Source: Methanobacteriota archaeon
Lineage (GTDB): Archaea > Halobacteriota > Methanomicrobia > Methanomicrobiales > Methanospirillaceae
NCBI GenBank assembly: GCA_029547145.1
Contig: JAKPPV010000024.1
Span: forward strand, 62,001 to 126,000
Direction of reading: 5' to 3'
Length of the DNA: 64,000 nucleotides
Shown here: in pieces, positions 9,015 through 18,011 of the stretch
Position numbering within the stretch: the first letter of the stretch is position 1
How the letters are laid out: each line of letters begins with the position of its first letter
Program-made: the position numbers and the translations under genes
The notes under the pieces: model-generated
Database searches by the model: none
Seen by the model: only the letters and a program-made list of their open reading frames with translations
What the model was told of the DNA's origin: nothing

Positions 9015-10640
9015 TCAACGGCGGGAGCGGGCGATCAGCATGCCCGCGAGCGCGACTCCCGCGAGTGCGATCCCGTCCACCAGGCCGGATCTGGTCGTGG
9101 TGGGGACCGCCGTCGTCGGAGGTGAGGTCGTCACGTTCGTCGTGGAAACGGTCGTCACCACCGTCGTCGCGCCGCCCTGGGGCACCAGTGATGCCGATAC
9201 CTGGGCAGTCTCACCCTCCTGCACCTGGATCGAGGTGGTCCAGTCCTGGAAACCCGGAAGTCGGATCAGGACGGTATGGGAGTTCCTCGGGACGTCCCTG
9301 ACGGTCAGGGGGGTGATCCCCCTGTAGACGTTGTCGATGTAGACACCGGCACCGGAGGGGGCGGAGACGACCGCCACCTGCCCGCTGGGATTCGATGTCG
9401 GCAGGTCTTTCAGGGTCGCGACCAGGCTTGTGGTTCTTCCGGCGGATACGGTCAGCGTCGTGACGTAGTCATAGTACCCGCCGAGCGTCAGCACGCAGCT
9501 GTGGTCACCGGGGGCGACATTCGGGATATCAAGCGCATCCCAGCTGTTCGTCTGCCCGTGGTAGACCCCGTCGAGATAGACCGAAGCCCCCGAGGGGTAC
9601 GAGACCACGTCAACAGAACCGGTCGTCGGCGGGAGTGCGGTCAGCGTTGCACGGAGTTCGGTCGTGCTTCCGGCCTGAACCTGGATGGTGGTGGAGTATT
9701 CCTGGTAACCGGCGCGTCGAAGCAGGACGTTGTGGGTGCCGACACCCAGGTTACCCACGGTGACCGGTGTTGCCCCGCGGTAGAGACCGTCGATGTAGAT
9801 ATCGGCATTCGAGGGGACGGATTGAATCCGGGCCGAACCGTACGACGGTCCGACCGGGTTGAGCGTGATCTCAACCTGGGTCGTCTGACCAGGGTTCACC
9901 TGGACGGACCTCGAGACCGAGTAATACCCGTCGCGACTGGCGAGGATGGTGTGCGTGCCGGCGTTCACGTTCGCGAACGTTACCGGGGCGGTTCGCAGGT
10001 CGACCCCGTCAAGGACGACGGTGGCACCCTCGGGCGAAGTCTGAACCTGGATGGAACCGTCGGGACGGTCCTGGTTCAGGTTCGCGACCACACTCTTTCG
10101 CTCCCCGGAGAGCACCTGGATCGTCGTCGAGTAGGTGACGTAACCGTCCAGCTGCACCGCGACGATATGTTTTCCGGCGATCACGTCCTGCGAGAGGTAC
10201 GAGCCCGTCTGGGAGGGGGTGGTCCCATAGAACTGCCCGTCGATGTAGACGTTCGCCCCGGTGGGCACCGACTGCACCTGGATCGTGCCGAAGATCGACG
10301 TCTGCGTGACCACGGGCAGGGTGACCGTGATCTCGTTCATCTGGCCCGCGTTGACCGAGAACGTGGTCTCGTAGTCCTGGTAGCCCTGCCTGGAGACCCG
10401 GAGGTTATGCTGCGTCATCGCCGTCACCTCGATCGGGGTGGACTGCCCGCTCTGTACGGCGGTGACGCCACGATAGATGTCATCGATGTAGACGAGAGCT
10501 CCGCCCGGTGACGATGTGATCCGGACGAGGCCGATCTCGCCATCTGCCAGGGCGGGCACGGCGAGCGCGGTGAGGAACAGGACCAGCACCGCGAAAAGGG
10601 ATACTGTTCGATGATGTGCCATAATGATCGTACTAGCCAT
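9015..10640 (-). CDS. Surface protein with six PEGA repeats and C-terminal membrane anchor
   Basis: A 541-residue exported protein. A signal peptide ends near VPALADG. Six PEGA repeats of about 70 residues start at roughly 33, 110, 193, 262, 332 and 408; each carries a core such as SVPSNADIYIDGLYRGATPV followed by a GxHxVxxxxxGYxxYxxTIxV strand. A Thr-rich stalk (about 478-510) leads to a transmembrane helix and an RSRR tail. PEGA domains are extracellular beta domains, often in S-layer-associated proteins. ATG 10622 is a better start than ATG 10640, because the TATA-like gataaaa at 10654-10660 lies 32 bases upstream of it. Confidence 0.85.
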   Translation of the reverse strand: MASTIIMAHHRTVSLFAVLVLFLTALAVPALADGEIGLVRITSSPGGALVYIDDIYRGVTAVQSGQSTPIEVTAMTQHNLRVSRQGYQDYETTFSVNAGQMNEITVTLPVVTQTSIFGTIQVQSVPTGANVYIDGQFYGTTPSQTGSYLSQDVIAGKHIVAVQLDGYVTYSTTIQVLSGERKSVVANLNQDRPDGSIQVQTSPEGATVVLDGVDLRTAPVTFANVNAGTHTILASRDGYYSVSRSVQVNPGQTTQVEITLNPVGPSYGSARIQSVPSNADIYIDGLYRGATPVTVGNLGVGTHNVLLRRAGYQEYSTTIQVQAGSTTELRATLTALPPTTGSVDVVSYPSGASVYLDGVYHGQTNSWDALDIPNVAPGDHSCVLTLGGYYDYVTTLTVSAGRTTSLVATLKDLPTSNPSGQVAVVSAPSGAGVYIDNVYRGITPLTVRDVPRNSHTVLIRLPGFQDWTTSIQVQEGETAQVSASLVPQGGATTVVTTVSTTNVTTSPPTTAVPTTTRSGLVDGIALAGVALAGMLIARSRR

Positions 10641-10849
10641 TCACGCCCGATCCGATAAAACCGTTTCCAAAAAAATTTCCTGGCATCCGGGCACATTCAG
10701 GAATCTACGGGCGGTGAACGGCATCATCCCCCCTCCGGGGTCTTCCGGATGTCCACCCCCTTATTGTCCGTCTCTCGAACGGGATCCGAAGGGGTAGGGA
10801 CGGTTTCGTTCAAGGAGCAGGAGAAAAGGTGATGAGCGACCGGTTCCGG

Positions 10850-11209
10850 TCACTTTTTGGCAGTCTTTCCGCCCTTCTTCTGAGGCTTTGTGGATGAACC
10901 CGCGGAGACTGCCAGTTCCTGGTTCATCTCGTCGACCTCCGCAGCCCCCTCTGCCAGGAACCGATCCTCATCCCCGGTCAGGATCTGGATCAGGCGGTTG
11001 AACTCGCCGATATGGACCCTCTCCTCGTTCGCGACATCGATCAGCACCTTCTTCGCGAGCGGATGATCGGTGGCCTCGGCATGCGCCATGTACAGGAACG
11101 TCGCCTCTTCCTCTGCTGCCACGTTCATACGCAGCGCCCGGACGAGCTCCTCATCGGTCATCTTCCTGTCCGGGACGTTCCCGGTGAATGGTTTGGTGAA
11201 GTCTGGCAT
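10850..11209 (-). CDS. EncFtn-like ferritin-family protein
   Basis: A 119-residue, mostly helical protein. It has the two-helix, encapsulated-ferritin-like pattern: NVAAEEEATFLYMAHAEATD on the first helix and DVANEERVHIGEFNRL on the second, supplying Glu/Glu-x-x-His iron ligands for a ferroxidase site at a subunit interface. The start at 11209 is chosen because the family begins there and gggagagat precedes it; a longer frame upstream has unrelated composition. The C-terminus is Lys/Gly-rich and does not look like the usual encapsulin cargo peptide. No encapsulin shell gene is nearby. It likely handles iron or peroxide in the cytoplasm. Confidence 0.8.
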   Translation of the reverse strand: MPDFTKPFTGNVPDRKMTDEELVRALRMNVAAEEEATFLYMAHAEATDHPLAKKVLIDVANEERVHIGEFNRLIQILTGDEDRFLAEGAAEVDEMNQELAVSAGSSTKPQKKGGKTAKK

Positions 11210-11248
11210 CGGATCTCTCCCAGGTTGACTGTCTCCCCCAAGACGGTC

Positions 11249-11268
11249 GCCCGCCAATACCGGCGGGC
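11249..11268 (-). promoter_or_regulatory. Perfect hairpin in the ferritin mRNA leader
   Basis: gcccgcc and ggcgggc form a perfect seven-base-pair stem with a six-base loop, 40 bases upstream of the ferritin ATG. A TATA-like string (gataaaaa, 11353-11360) lies about 145 bases upstream of that ATG. The transcript would therefore have a leader of about 115 bases containing this hairpin, which is unusual next to the short or absent leaders elsewhere in the window. Confidence 0.4.
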
Positions 11269-11628
11269 CGTTCGGAGGGGGTGATCGTCGGGCGTCCCCT
11301 CTCCCTGGCGGGGATCGGGAGCCACCCTTCAGATCCAACCTCTCGCCGATCAGATAAAAAGGCTTGTGTCTGACCGAAGGCGGCGCGTTCGGATGGTACC
11401 AGGGTACGTGCCAGACCCTGAGGACCGGACACTCTGCCCGGATTCGACATTCCCAGGTGCCTCCGGCGTCCCTTCCCGGGGATACGGGCAGGGTGGTGTC
11501 CGTCCATGAGGGAAGTCGGATACACCGGTGTTTGGCGTCACGCCTTCGCTCTCCCACCATCTCCCCCTTTGGGAGGGATCGACCTGCCGGCCTGACGCTG
11601 AGACGGTCCGGTGCCGTATCTGCTCCCG
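11269..11628. other. Intergenic interval upstream of the ferritin gene
   Basis: This region holds the presumed ferritin promoter (TATA-like element at 11353-11360, minus strand). Beyond it, from about 11365 to 11628, I see no supportable gene or repeat. Confidence 0.4.
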
Positions 11629-12198
11629 CTATTCGCGTCGGGCCTTCAGGGCCAGGTAACGGTCGTAGACGACGAGGGCGAGGAGGACCACGATGCCGCC
11701 AAGCAGGATGAACGGCACCACCGACTCCGTGCCGGTGGCGGGGACCGTCATCGCGCCCGGCATCATTCCATCCGCCTGTTCCGTCCCCCCCTTCATTATC
11801 GCGGGGGCCGCATTGTTCGCCTCCCACAGCGCCGCAATCACTGCCGTGGCACCGAGCGCGATGCCAAGGGCGGCATATTTCCGGAGCAGGGTCCCGAGGT
11901 CCTCCCTTGCCGGGCTCACGATCACCACACGGTCGACCAGGCGGTAGACCTTCTGTTCCCTTCCCTTCCGACTCCACCTCGTCTCCTTGACCTCGATCAC
12001 GCCGGCGTCCACAAGGTGTTCGAGGTGGTAGGCGGCGGTGGTCATCGGGATCGAGAGCCTGGTGGAGAGGGCCGATGCAGTCATCGGTTCCTCGCCGAGC
12101 ACCTTGAGGATCTCCCCTGCCGTCGGCGAGGCGATGGCCCGGGCGAGTGTCTGGGTCTCCGGGTCTCCCGGGTGCAGGATCCTGGGTCCGTTATCCAT
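11629..12198 (-). CDS. Membrane-anchored ArsR-type winged-helix regulator
   Basis: A 189-residue protein with an N-terminal winged helix-turn-helix (about residues 18-95; SPTAGEILKVL, then MTTAAYHLEHLVDAGVIEVK with a basic wing). Two hydrophobic helices follow (about 107-125 and 155-178), so the DNA-binding domain would be tethered to the inner face of the membrane. This HTH-plus-two-helices layout recurs in methanogens. Its ATG overlaps the alaS stop by eight bases, so the two genes are translationally coupled. Targets are unknown; they could include alaS itself or a stress response. Confidence 0.8.
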   Translation of the reverse strand: MDNGPRILHPGDPETQTLARAIASPTAGEILKVLGEEPMTASALSTRLSIPMTTAAYHLEHLVDAGVIEVKETRWSRKGREQKVYRLVDRVVIVSPAREDLGTLLRKYAALGIALGATAVIAALWEANNAAPAIMKGGTEQADGMMPGAMTVPATGTESVVPFILLGGIVVLLALVVYDRYLALKARRE

Positions 12199-14935
12199 TC
12201 AGCGCGGTCGTGATCAGGCGGCGACCCACCTTCAGTGCGTCGGCGCTCCGTTCGCGTTCGGGAGAGATCGCGTGGGCCATCGTGGCGTTTCCACCACCCT
12301 TCCCGCCGAACGCCACAGCGATCTCACCGAGGATCCCGGCGGCGTTCACCCGTGGTGTGCCTGAGGCGAGCACCATGTGCAGGCGGTCGGTGGAGGAGAC
12401 GAGGAACGCGACCCCGTTGGTCTTCGCCAGCTTCCGGGCGAGGGCTGCCAGCTGCGAGGGGTCGACGTCGAGTTCCCGGATCACCACGTACGCAGGACCG
12501 ATCTGCTCGTACTCGATCTGGGCCAGTTCCAGTTCGACCAGCCTCTTTTTTAACCTCTCGATCTCCTTTCCGCGTTCTTTCCACTCGGAGAAGAACCGCT
12601 GGACGGTCGAGGGCAGGTTCTCGGGCTGAATCCGCAGTTCTGCTGCTGCATCCTTCAGGAGCTGTTCGGTCCGCTGCATCGCCTCGATGGCCGCCCTGCC
12701 GGCAGCGAAGACGATCCGTTCGATGCCGTCCTGGATATGCTCGACCGCAAGAACCCTGATCACCCCGATCTCGCCCGTCGTCCGGACATGGGTGCCTGCG
12801 CAGGCCTGGACCTCGCTGCCCACCTGGACCACCCGGATCCTCGCACCCGGGGGCACCCCTCCCTGGTAGAGGGTGAAACCGTACTTCTTCTCGGCCCGCT
12901 GACGCTCCTCCTGCTTGATGTAGACCGGCTTGTTGTTCTGCAGGATCTGATTCGCCCGGAGTTCGATCCTCCGGATCTCGTCATCGGTGATATGCTTGAA
13001 GTGCCTGATGTCCAGGCGTGCAGAGTCCGAGTTGTTCTGGGATCCCGCCTGGTGTACGTGGGCCCCGAGGACCTCCTTTGCCGCATGGAGAAGGATATGC
13101 GTCGCGGTATGGTGCCGCATGAGCGACCACCTCCGCTCCTCGTCCACCATCCCCTTGACACGGTCCCCGCGTTTCAGGACACCTCCCGTCACCCGGTGGA
13201 GGATCACGTCCCCGACCTTCGTGACATCCTCGACCCGTACCATCGACTCCGACGTGAGGAGCGTTCCCGTGTCGGCGGGTTGTCCTCCCCCCTCGGGATA
13301 GAAGAGGGTCTGGTCGAGGACCACGAATCCGTCGAAGAAGTCGAGGACGATCGCTTCGAACTCGACCTCGCACGGTTGTTCGTAATAGAGTGCACGGGTC
13401 CCCGGCAGCGATCCGATCCGCGACTCATACCGTGACAGCGGGTCGCCATCCGCCTCATCCTTCTGGCTCTCCGAGTGCATCGAGGCAACGAGGGAGTAGA
13501 AGTTGTCGGGCAGTTCGACGACGGCGCCCTCGGCAGAGGCCACCTCGCGGATCAGTTCGGCCGGGAGCCCGTGTGAGTCGTAGAGGGTGATCACCTCAGA
13601 GAGAGGCACCTTTTCGGCCTTCTTCTTATACGATGCCGCCACCTTCTGGATGATCCGGGTGCCCCGTTCGATCGTCGTGGCGTACTTCTCTGTCTCCCGC
13701 TCGACGATCTCCCGGATGACATCAATCGACTGCTCGAACTGCTCCTCCCCGATCGTCATCACCTGGCGTTCGACCAGGTCCGCCAGAGGCAGGTCGAGCC
13801 GAAGTTCGTTCATGACGCGGAGCGTTCGCCTGAGCACGAGGCGGGCCAGGTACCCCTCGCGGACGTTGGACGGGACGATGCAGTCCCCGATCATATAGGC
13901 GAGGCACCGCGAGTGGTCCGCGATCGTGTAGACCTGTTCGATCGGGGTGATCATCTTCGTGAGTCGGTCGATCGGGACGTCGATCGCCGCCGCCACCTTC
14001 TTGCGGAGGGCAAAGAGGTTCGGGCCGGAGATATCCATCAGTCCGGCAAACTTCGCATTGAGCGCGAGGATCTTGGTGTAGTTCTTATCGGAGAGGTGGT
14101 GGTCGAGACCCGCCTCGGAGAGGAGGAACGAGACGAGGTCGGGGAAGACCGCGTCATAGATCGTCGGCGAACCCGAAGAGGCCCACGTGAGGCGTTCGAG
14201 CCCGTAGCCCGTGTCAACGATCCGGTTCGGCATCGGGTAGTAGAGCTTCCCTTCGAGCTCGACCGGTGGTTCGTTCGTCTTCTGCCGTCCGAGCGACATG
14301 AAGACGAGGGTCGCCACCTCGAGCCCTCCGATCAGAACCTCCACGGAAGGGCCGGCATTGCCACCTCCGACCCAGGGGTGTTCCTTGTACGTGACCCTTT
14401 CGAGGTCCCCACCGATGGAGGCGAGGAACTGGTCGCAGAGCTCGACCGTCCGGTCCTTCCAGTATACCTCGGTCGTCGCGTTGTTGAACGCGTGGTGGGC
14501 CATCATCTCGAAGAGCGTTAGATGCCGGCCCGACCGTCCGACAGAATCGAGGTCGTTGAGACGGATGCAGGGCTGAGAGATGGTGAGGGGGTTTGCCGGA
14601 GGGGGGACCAGACCCCCGGTCACGAATGGCTGGAAGTCCGCGATCGACGCGATCGTCAGGTAGATGTCGTCACGCCAGCGCGCGGCGACGGGGTAGCGGT
14701 CGATCCGCGTATGGTCGTGCCGCTCGAAGAATGAGAGGTATGCCTCGCGCATCTCGGGAATCGTATGCGGTGTGAAGACCGGGTCCCCGATGAACGAGTA
14801 CGGCTCGCAGGGGGCGTCGCCGCAGACCTGCCGCTCCGGATCGCGGGTCCAGAACGCCGCTCCACAGCTCGTGCAGATGCGCCGCTCGAATCCCTCGGAC
14901 CTGAAGTACTCGAGCTGATAATCCTGTTCACTCAT
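12191..14935 (-). CDS. alaS: Alanine--tRNA ligase, archaeal type
   Basis: AlaRS charges tRNA-Ala in the cytoplasm and clears misacylated Ser and Gly. The 914-residue length and the N-terminal Cys-rich module (CTSCGAAFW, then CGDAPCEPYSF) are typical of archaeal AlaRS. The class II core spans about 60-470. The editing domain has the HHTATHILLHAA metal-binding histidines and the partner motif CAGTHVRTTGEIG. The C-terminal DHHA1 domain ends near the HAISPERERSADALKVG region. Upstream, TATA-like strings at about 14954-14961 and 14975-14983 can serve as promoters. The HTH gene follows with an eight-base overlap. Confidence 0.98.
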   Translation of the reverse strand: MSEQDYQLEYFRSEGFERRICTSCGAAFWTRDPERQVCGDAPCEPYSFIGDPVFTPHTIPEMREAYLSFFERHDHTRIDRYPVAARWRDDIYLTIASIADFQPFVTGGLVPPPANPLTISQPCIRLNDLDSVGRSGRHLTLFEMMAHHAFNNATTEVYWKDRTVELCDQFLASIGGDLERVTYKEHPWVGGGNAGPSVEVLIGGLEVATLVFMSLGRQKTNEPPVELEGKLYYPMPNRIVDTGYGLERLTWASSGSPTIYDAVFPDLVSFLLSEAGLDHHLSDKNYTKILALNAKFAGLMDISGPNLFALRKKVAAAIDVPIDRLTKMITPIEQVYTIADHSRCLAYMIGDCIVPSNVREGYLARLVLRRTLRVMNELRLDLPLADLVERQVMTIGEEQFEQSIDVIREIVERETEKYATTIERGTRIIQKVAASYKKKAEKVPLSEVITLYDSHGLPAELIREVASAEGAVVELPDNFYSLVASMHSESQKDEADGDPLSRYESRIGSLPGTRALYYEQPCEVEFEAIVLDFFDGFVVLDQTLFYPEGGGQPADTGTLLTSESMVRVEDVTKVGDVILHRVTGGVLKRGDRVKGMVDEERRWSLMRHHTATHILLHAAKEVLGAHVHQAGSQNNSDSARLDIRHFKHITDDEIRRIELRANQILQNNKPVYIKQEERQRAEKKYGFTLYQGGVPPGARIRVVQVGSEVQACAGTHVRTTGEIGVIRVLAVEHIQDGIERIVFAAGRAAIEAMQRTEQLLKDAAAELRIQPENLPSTVQRFFSEWKERGKEIERLKKRLVELELAQIEYEQIGPAYVVIRELDVDPSQLAALARKLAKTNGVAFLVSSTDRLHMVLASGTPRVNAAGILGEIAVAFGGKGGGNATMAHAISPERERSADALKVGRRLITTALNG

Positions 14936-14999
14936 GAGGGCTCACGTGTACATGCTAAATTACGGGCGGACTCGATAAATACTGTGCGTTGATTCCGTT

Positions 15000-15311
15000 T
15001 CAGTCGAGGGTCTCGTGGTACCAGAGATCGTACTCCTCGCATCTGCCGGTGAGGACCGCGATCCGGGCGGCAAGCTGGTGCCAGCAGAAGGCGTTCATGA
15101 TCAGGGAGCCCTCACAGGTGCAGAGCTCACCCTCGACCACGTACTCGTCGTGAGTCCCCACCACCACTACGAAGTCGAGGTACCGCTTCACGGAACCGGA
15201 CTCGACCGCCTCGAGCGCCCGTCGCCCCTGGTCACCATAGCACTCCAGGATCGCCCGCCGCGTGCGCTCGGGAAGGGCCTCAAGGTTCCCTGACCGGGGA
15301 GGGTCGGTCAT
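15000..15311 (-). CDS. SWIM zinc-finger protein
   Basis: A 103-residue protein whose C-terminal half holds a SWIM-type C-x-C-x(n)-C-x-H motif (CTCEGSLIMNAFCWHQLAAR). SWIM modules bind zinc and often mediate DNA or protein contacts; in archaea and eukaryotes small SWIM proteins can accompany RecA/Rad51 paralogues. No enzymatic domain is visible. The gene begins nine bases after the Nif3 stop, so the two are an operon. No recombinase gene is near, so a recombination role is only a possibility. Confidence 0.75.
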   Translation of the reverse strand: MTDPPRSGNLEALPERTRRAILECYGDQGRRALEAVESGSVKRYLDFVVVVGTHDEYVVEGELCTCEGSLIMNAFCWHQLAARIAVLTGRCEEYDLWYHETLD

Positions 15312-15320
15312 GGATCACGG

Positions 15321-16025
15321 TCACCGGTAATGCCGCAGCAGGGGAGGGTCGTCGATGAACGTCCACCCCCTCCGCTCAGCCAGCGCCCTCATGCCCGGTG
15401 CCTCGAGGGCATAGTGGGTCGACTCAAGGCAGAGGAGGGGGGACTCCCGTGCGACGTGGTGCCGCAGCTCGGCTGAGAGAAAGGCATCTGCGCCGAGTTC
15501 GGCCGCTGCCCGGATCAGCTCGGGGTCGAACCCGCTGCCTGCGACGACGGCAAGTCGCTCGATACGGGTGACCGGACCATGCACGCGGAGGGGGCCGACC
15601 ACCGCGGCGATCCTGTCCAGGTCGATCGTCACCCTCCCCACGAGCCCGAGGGGGAGGGGATGGCGCTCAGAGAGACCGAGAAGGTCTGCGAGCGTATCGT
15701 TGATCCCGTTCTCCGCCCGGTCAAAGTTGGTATGCATCACGTAGAGGTGCATTCCTGCACCGAGAATCACCCTGAGCAGACGGGCCGTCTCCCCGGTCAC
15801 CCGGTGGACAGGGGCGAAGAGCGGCGAGTGGTGCACGACCAGGACGTCCGCACCGAGGGCGGCGGCACGCTCCGCCACCCTCACGGTCGCGTCGAGAGCG
15901 ACGGTAACCCGGTGGACGGGCCTGGTTCCCTCCACCACGAGCCCGATCCGCCCTTCATCGTAGGGCTCGGCGAGGTCGGGTGGCGCGAGCGCCTCCATCT
16001 CCCGGGTGAACACCTCGATCTCCAT
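15321..16025 (-). CDS. Nif3-like dinuclear metal-centre protein
   Basis: A 234-residue protein of the NIF3/DUF34 family. The metal-binding residues are visible as VVHHSPLFAP (His-His), then MHTNFDRAENGIND (Asp, Glu) near residues 60-110, and a C-terminal LESTHYALEAPGM motif with His and Glu. Family members bind two metal ions. They are annotated as GTP cyclohydrolase I type 2-like, but the true substrate is unknown. A TATA-like element at 16049-16058 lies about 24 bases upstream, which fits a leaderless transcript. It heads the operon with the SWIM gene. Confidence 0.9.
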   Translation of the reverse strand: MEIEVFTREMEALAPPDLAEPYDEGRIGLVVEGTRPVHRVTVALDATVRVAERAAALGADVLVVHHSPLFAPVHRVTGETARLLRVILGAGMHLYVMHTNFDRAENGINDTLADLLGLSERHPLPLGLVGRVTIDLDRIAAVVGPLRVHGPVTRIERLAVVAGSGFDPELIRAAAELGADAFLSAELRHHVARESPLLCLESTHYALEAPGMRALAERRGWTFIDDPPLLRHYR

Positions 16026-16048
16026 GTGGGGATATGTGGTCCTCCCCG

Positions 16049-16102
16049 GTAAATAGCACCGCCCACCTATTCTCTCCAGTAATACAAATAACTATTTCTA
16101 TT
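16049..16102. promoter_or_regulatory. Divergent promoter between the Nif3 and homocysteine genes
   Basis: ggtaaatagc at 16049-16058 reads as a TATA box toward the Nif3 gene, 24-33 bases from its ATG. The A/T-rich string at about 16088-16102 (aataactatttctat) lies 21-35 bases before the ATG at 16123 and serves the other direction. Confidence 0.5.
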
Positions 16103-16122
16103 AACGCGGTGAACCGATCTCC

Positions 16123-17628
16123 ATGGAGAGAACCATCGACCTGGTCAACGAGCGGATCAGGGACGGCAACGCCGTCGTGGTGACGGCCGAACGGATGCCG
16201 GAACTGGTCGCCGAGCTCGGGGAAGAGGGCGCACTCGCCGAGGTGGACGTTGTGACGACCGGAACCTTCGGGGCGATGTGTTCCTCGGGGGTCTTCCTGA
16301 ACTTTGGCCATGCGGATCCCCCGATCCGGATGGAACGGGTCTGGCTGAACGATGTTGAAGCCTATGCCGGGATCGCTGCGGTCGACGCCTACCTGGGTGC
16401 GACCCAGCAGTCCGAGACCCGGCGGGACCAGTACGGCGGGGCGCATGTGATCGAGGATCTGGTCTCGGGCAACTCGGTCGAGGTCCGGGCACACTCGCGC
16501 GGGACCGATTGCTATCCCCGGAGGACGGTCAGGACCGAGGTGAGCCTGCCGGACCTCAACCAGGCGGTGATGGTGAATCCCAGGAACGCCTACCAGCGGT
16601 ATAACGCGGCGGTCAACACCTCCGACCGTGTGCTTCACACCTACATGGGGATGCTCCTCCCCAACCACGGGAACGTGACGTACTCCGGTGCCGGGGTCTT
16701 AAACCCGATCTCCAACGACCCCACATTCCGCTACATCGGGGCGGGCGTCCCAATCTTCCTCGGAGGGGGAGAGGGGATCGTGATCGGCGAGGGCACCCAG
16801 CACTCCCCGGCAGGCGGTTTCGGAACCCTGATGGTGAGCGGCGATCTGAAGGGGATGAGTGCCGAGTACCTCCGGGCCGCCACGATGCATGGGTATGGGG
16901 TCACGCTCTATGTCGGGATCGGAGTCCCGATCCCGGTCCTCGACATCGAGACCGTTCGGGCGACCGCGGTGACCGATGCCGCGATCGAGGTTGACGTGGT
17001 CGATTACTCGGTCCCGGAGCGGTCCCGCCCTACCGTGCGAAGGGTCTCGTATGCCGAGTTACGGTCGGGCAGGATCGAGATCGAGGGGGAAGAGGTGACG
17101 ACCTCGCCCCTCTCCTCGTTCAGGCGCGCGCGTCAGGTCGCCGAGGAGCTCGCGGAGCGGATCGCCTCGGGCCGGATGACCCTGGCGCTCCCCACCCGGC
17201 GGATCGATACGACCCGGTCCGCTCGCCCGATGCGCGAGATCGCACAGGGCCCGCGTGTCCGCGAGGTCATGGACCGTCAGGCGTTCTCGATCAAGGGCGA
17301 CGCCCCGGTCACCGATGCCGCAAGGAGCCTTTTAAAGGGCGAGACGAACCATCTGGTCGTGCTGGATGCGGAAGGTCGGCTCACCGGGATCGTCACCACC
17401 TACGACCTCTCGAAGGCGGTCCTCCAGCCCGAACGGGCCCGCCTGGTGGCGGACGTCATGGCCCGGCGTGTCATCACCACGGTGCCCGACGAACCGGTGG
17501 ACATCGCCGCTCAGAAACTGCGGCGCAACAACATCAGCGCCCTGCCGGTGGTGGACGCCGATCGGCACGTGGTCGGGATGCTGACGGCGACCAGTCTTTC
17601 CCGCCTCATCGGGAGGGGACGCGAATGA
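16123..17628 (+). CDS. Homocysteine biosynthesis protein (DUF39-CBS; aspartate-semialdehyde sulfurtransferase)
   Basis: A 501-residue protein with an N-terminal DUF39 domain (about 1-370) and two C-terminal CBS domains (about 385-500). Its counterpart in Methanosarcina acetivorans, MA1821, works with a NIL-ferredoxin and a UPF0280 protein to convert aspartate semialdehyde to homocysteine with sulfide. Conserved Cys residues occur in GAMCSSGVFLNFGH and GTDCYPRRTV; the former could carry the sulfur chemistry. The CBS pair (VMDRQAFSIKGDAPVTDA, then VMARRVITTVPDEPVDIA) may sense adenosyl ligands. It overlaps the next gene by four bases. Confidence 0.9.
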   Translation: MERTIDLVNERIRDGNAVVVTAERMPELVAELGEEGALAEVDVVTTGTFGAMCSSGVFLNFGHADPPIRMERVWLNDVEAYAGIAAVDAYLGATQQSETRRDQYGGAHVIEDLVSGNSVEVRAHSRGTDCYPRRTVRTEVSLPDLNQAVMVNPRNAYQRYNAAVNTSDRVLHTYMGMLLPNHGNVTYSGAGVLNPISNDPTFRYIGAGVPIFLGGGEGIVIGEGTQHSPAGGFGTLMVSGDLKGMSAEYLRAATMHGYGVTLYVGIGVPIPVLDIETVRATAVTDAAIEVDVVDYSVPERSRPTVRRVSYAELRSGRIEIEGEEVTTSPLSSFRRARQVAEELAERIASGRMTLALPTRRIDTTRSARPMREIAQGPRVREVMDRQAFSIKGDAPVTDAARSLLKGETNHLVVLDAEGRLTGIVTTYDLSKAVLQPERARLVADVMARRVITTVPDEPVDIAAQKLRRNNISALPVVDADRHVVGMLTATSLSRLIGRGRE

Positions 17629-18011
17629 AGCTCATCGTGACCTTCTCCCGGAAGCGGGGGCGGGAACCGGTGATCGCTCAGGTGGTACGGGACACCGGGG
17701 TCCTGATCAACGTCGAAAGGGCGCAGATCGACTCGCACGAGGGGGAGGCACTGATCGAGGTGCCCGATGAGGCCTGCCAGCTCGTGCGGGAACGGATGGA
17801 GGCGCTCGGTGCGACGACCCGCCGCCTCGACCGGACGATCCTCTTCGACCGGAACGAGTGCGTCGACTGCGGTGCATGCATCTCGATCTGTCCCCAGGAG
17901 GTCTTCTCATTCGACGAGGCCTGGCGGCTGACCGTGGATGAGTCCCGGTGCGTGCTCTGCGGCAAGTGCGTGCTCGCATGCCCGCACCATGCCCTGTCGC
18001 TGCAGCTCTGA
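17625..18011 (+). CDS. NIL-domain 4Fe-4S ferredoxin of homocysteine biosynthesis
   Basis: A 128-residue protein: an N-terminal NIL domain (about 1-68; ligand-binding fold also found in methionine transporters) and a 2[4Fe-4S] ferredoxin domain with two full clusters of ligands, CVDCGACISICP and CVLCGKCVLACP. It matches the MA1822 type, the electron carrier for sulfide incorporation into homocysteine in methanogens. Its ATG overlaps the DUF39 stop, and its own stop overlaps the next ATG by one base, so the three genes are one translational unit. Confidence 0.93.
   Translation: MKLIVTFSRKRGREPVIAQVVRDTGVLINVERAQIDSHEGEALIEVPDEACQLVRERMEALGATTRRLDRTILFDRNECVDCGACISICPQEVFSFDEAWRLTVDESRCVLCGKCVLACPHHALSLQL

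Noticed and set aside
9276-10511. A 411-codon plus-strand frame opposite the PEGA gene
   Set aside because: Composition of Gly, Arg, Val and Asp with no motifs; the opposite strand encodes six clear PEGA repeats.
10850-11977. A 375-codon frame containing the ferritin
   Set aside because: Only the last 119 codons look like protein. The upstream part is Arg/Gly/Pro-rich frame noise and contains the leader hairpin and promoter.
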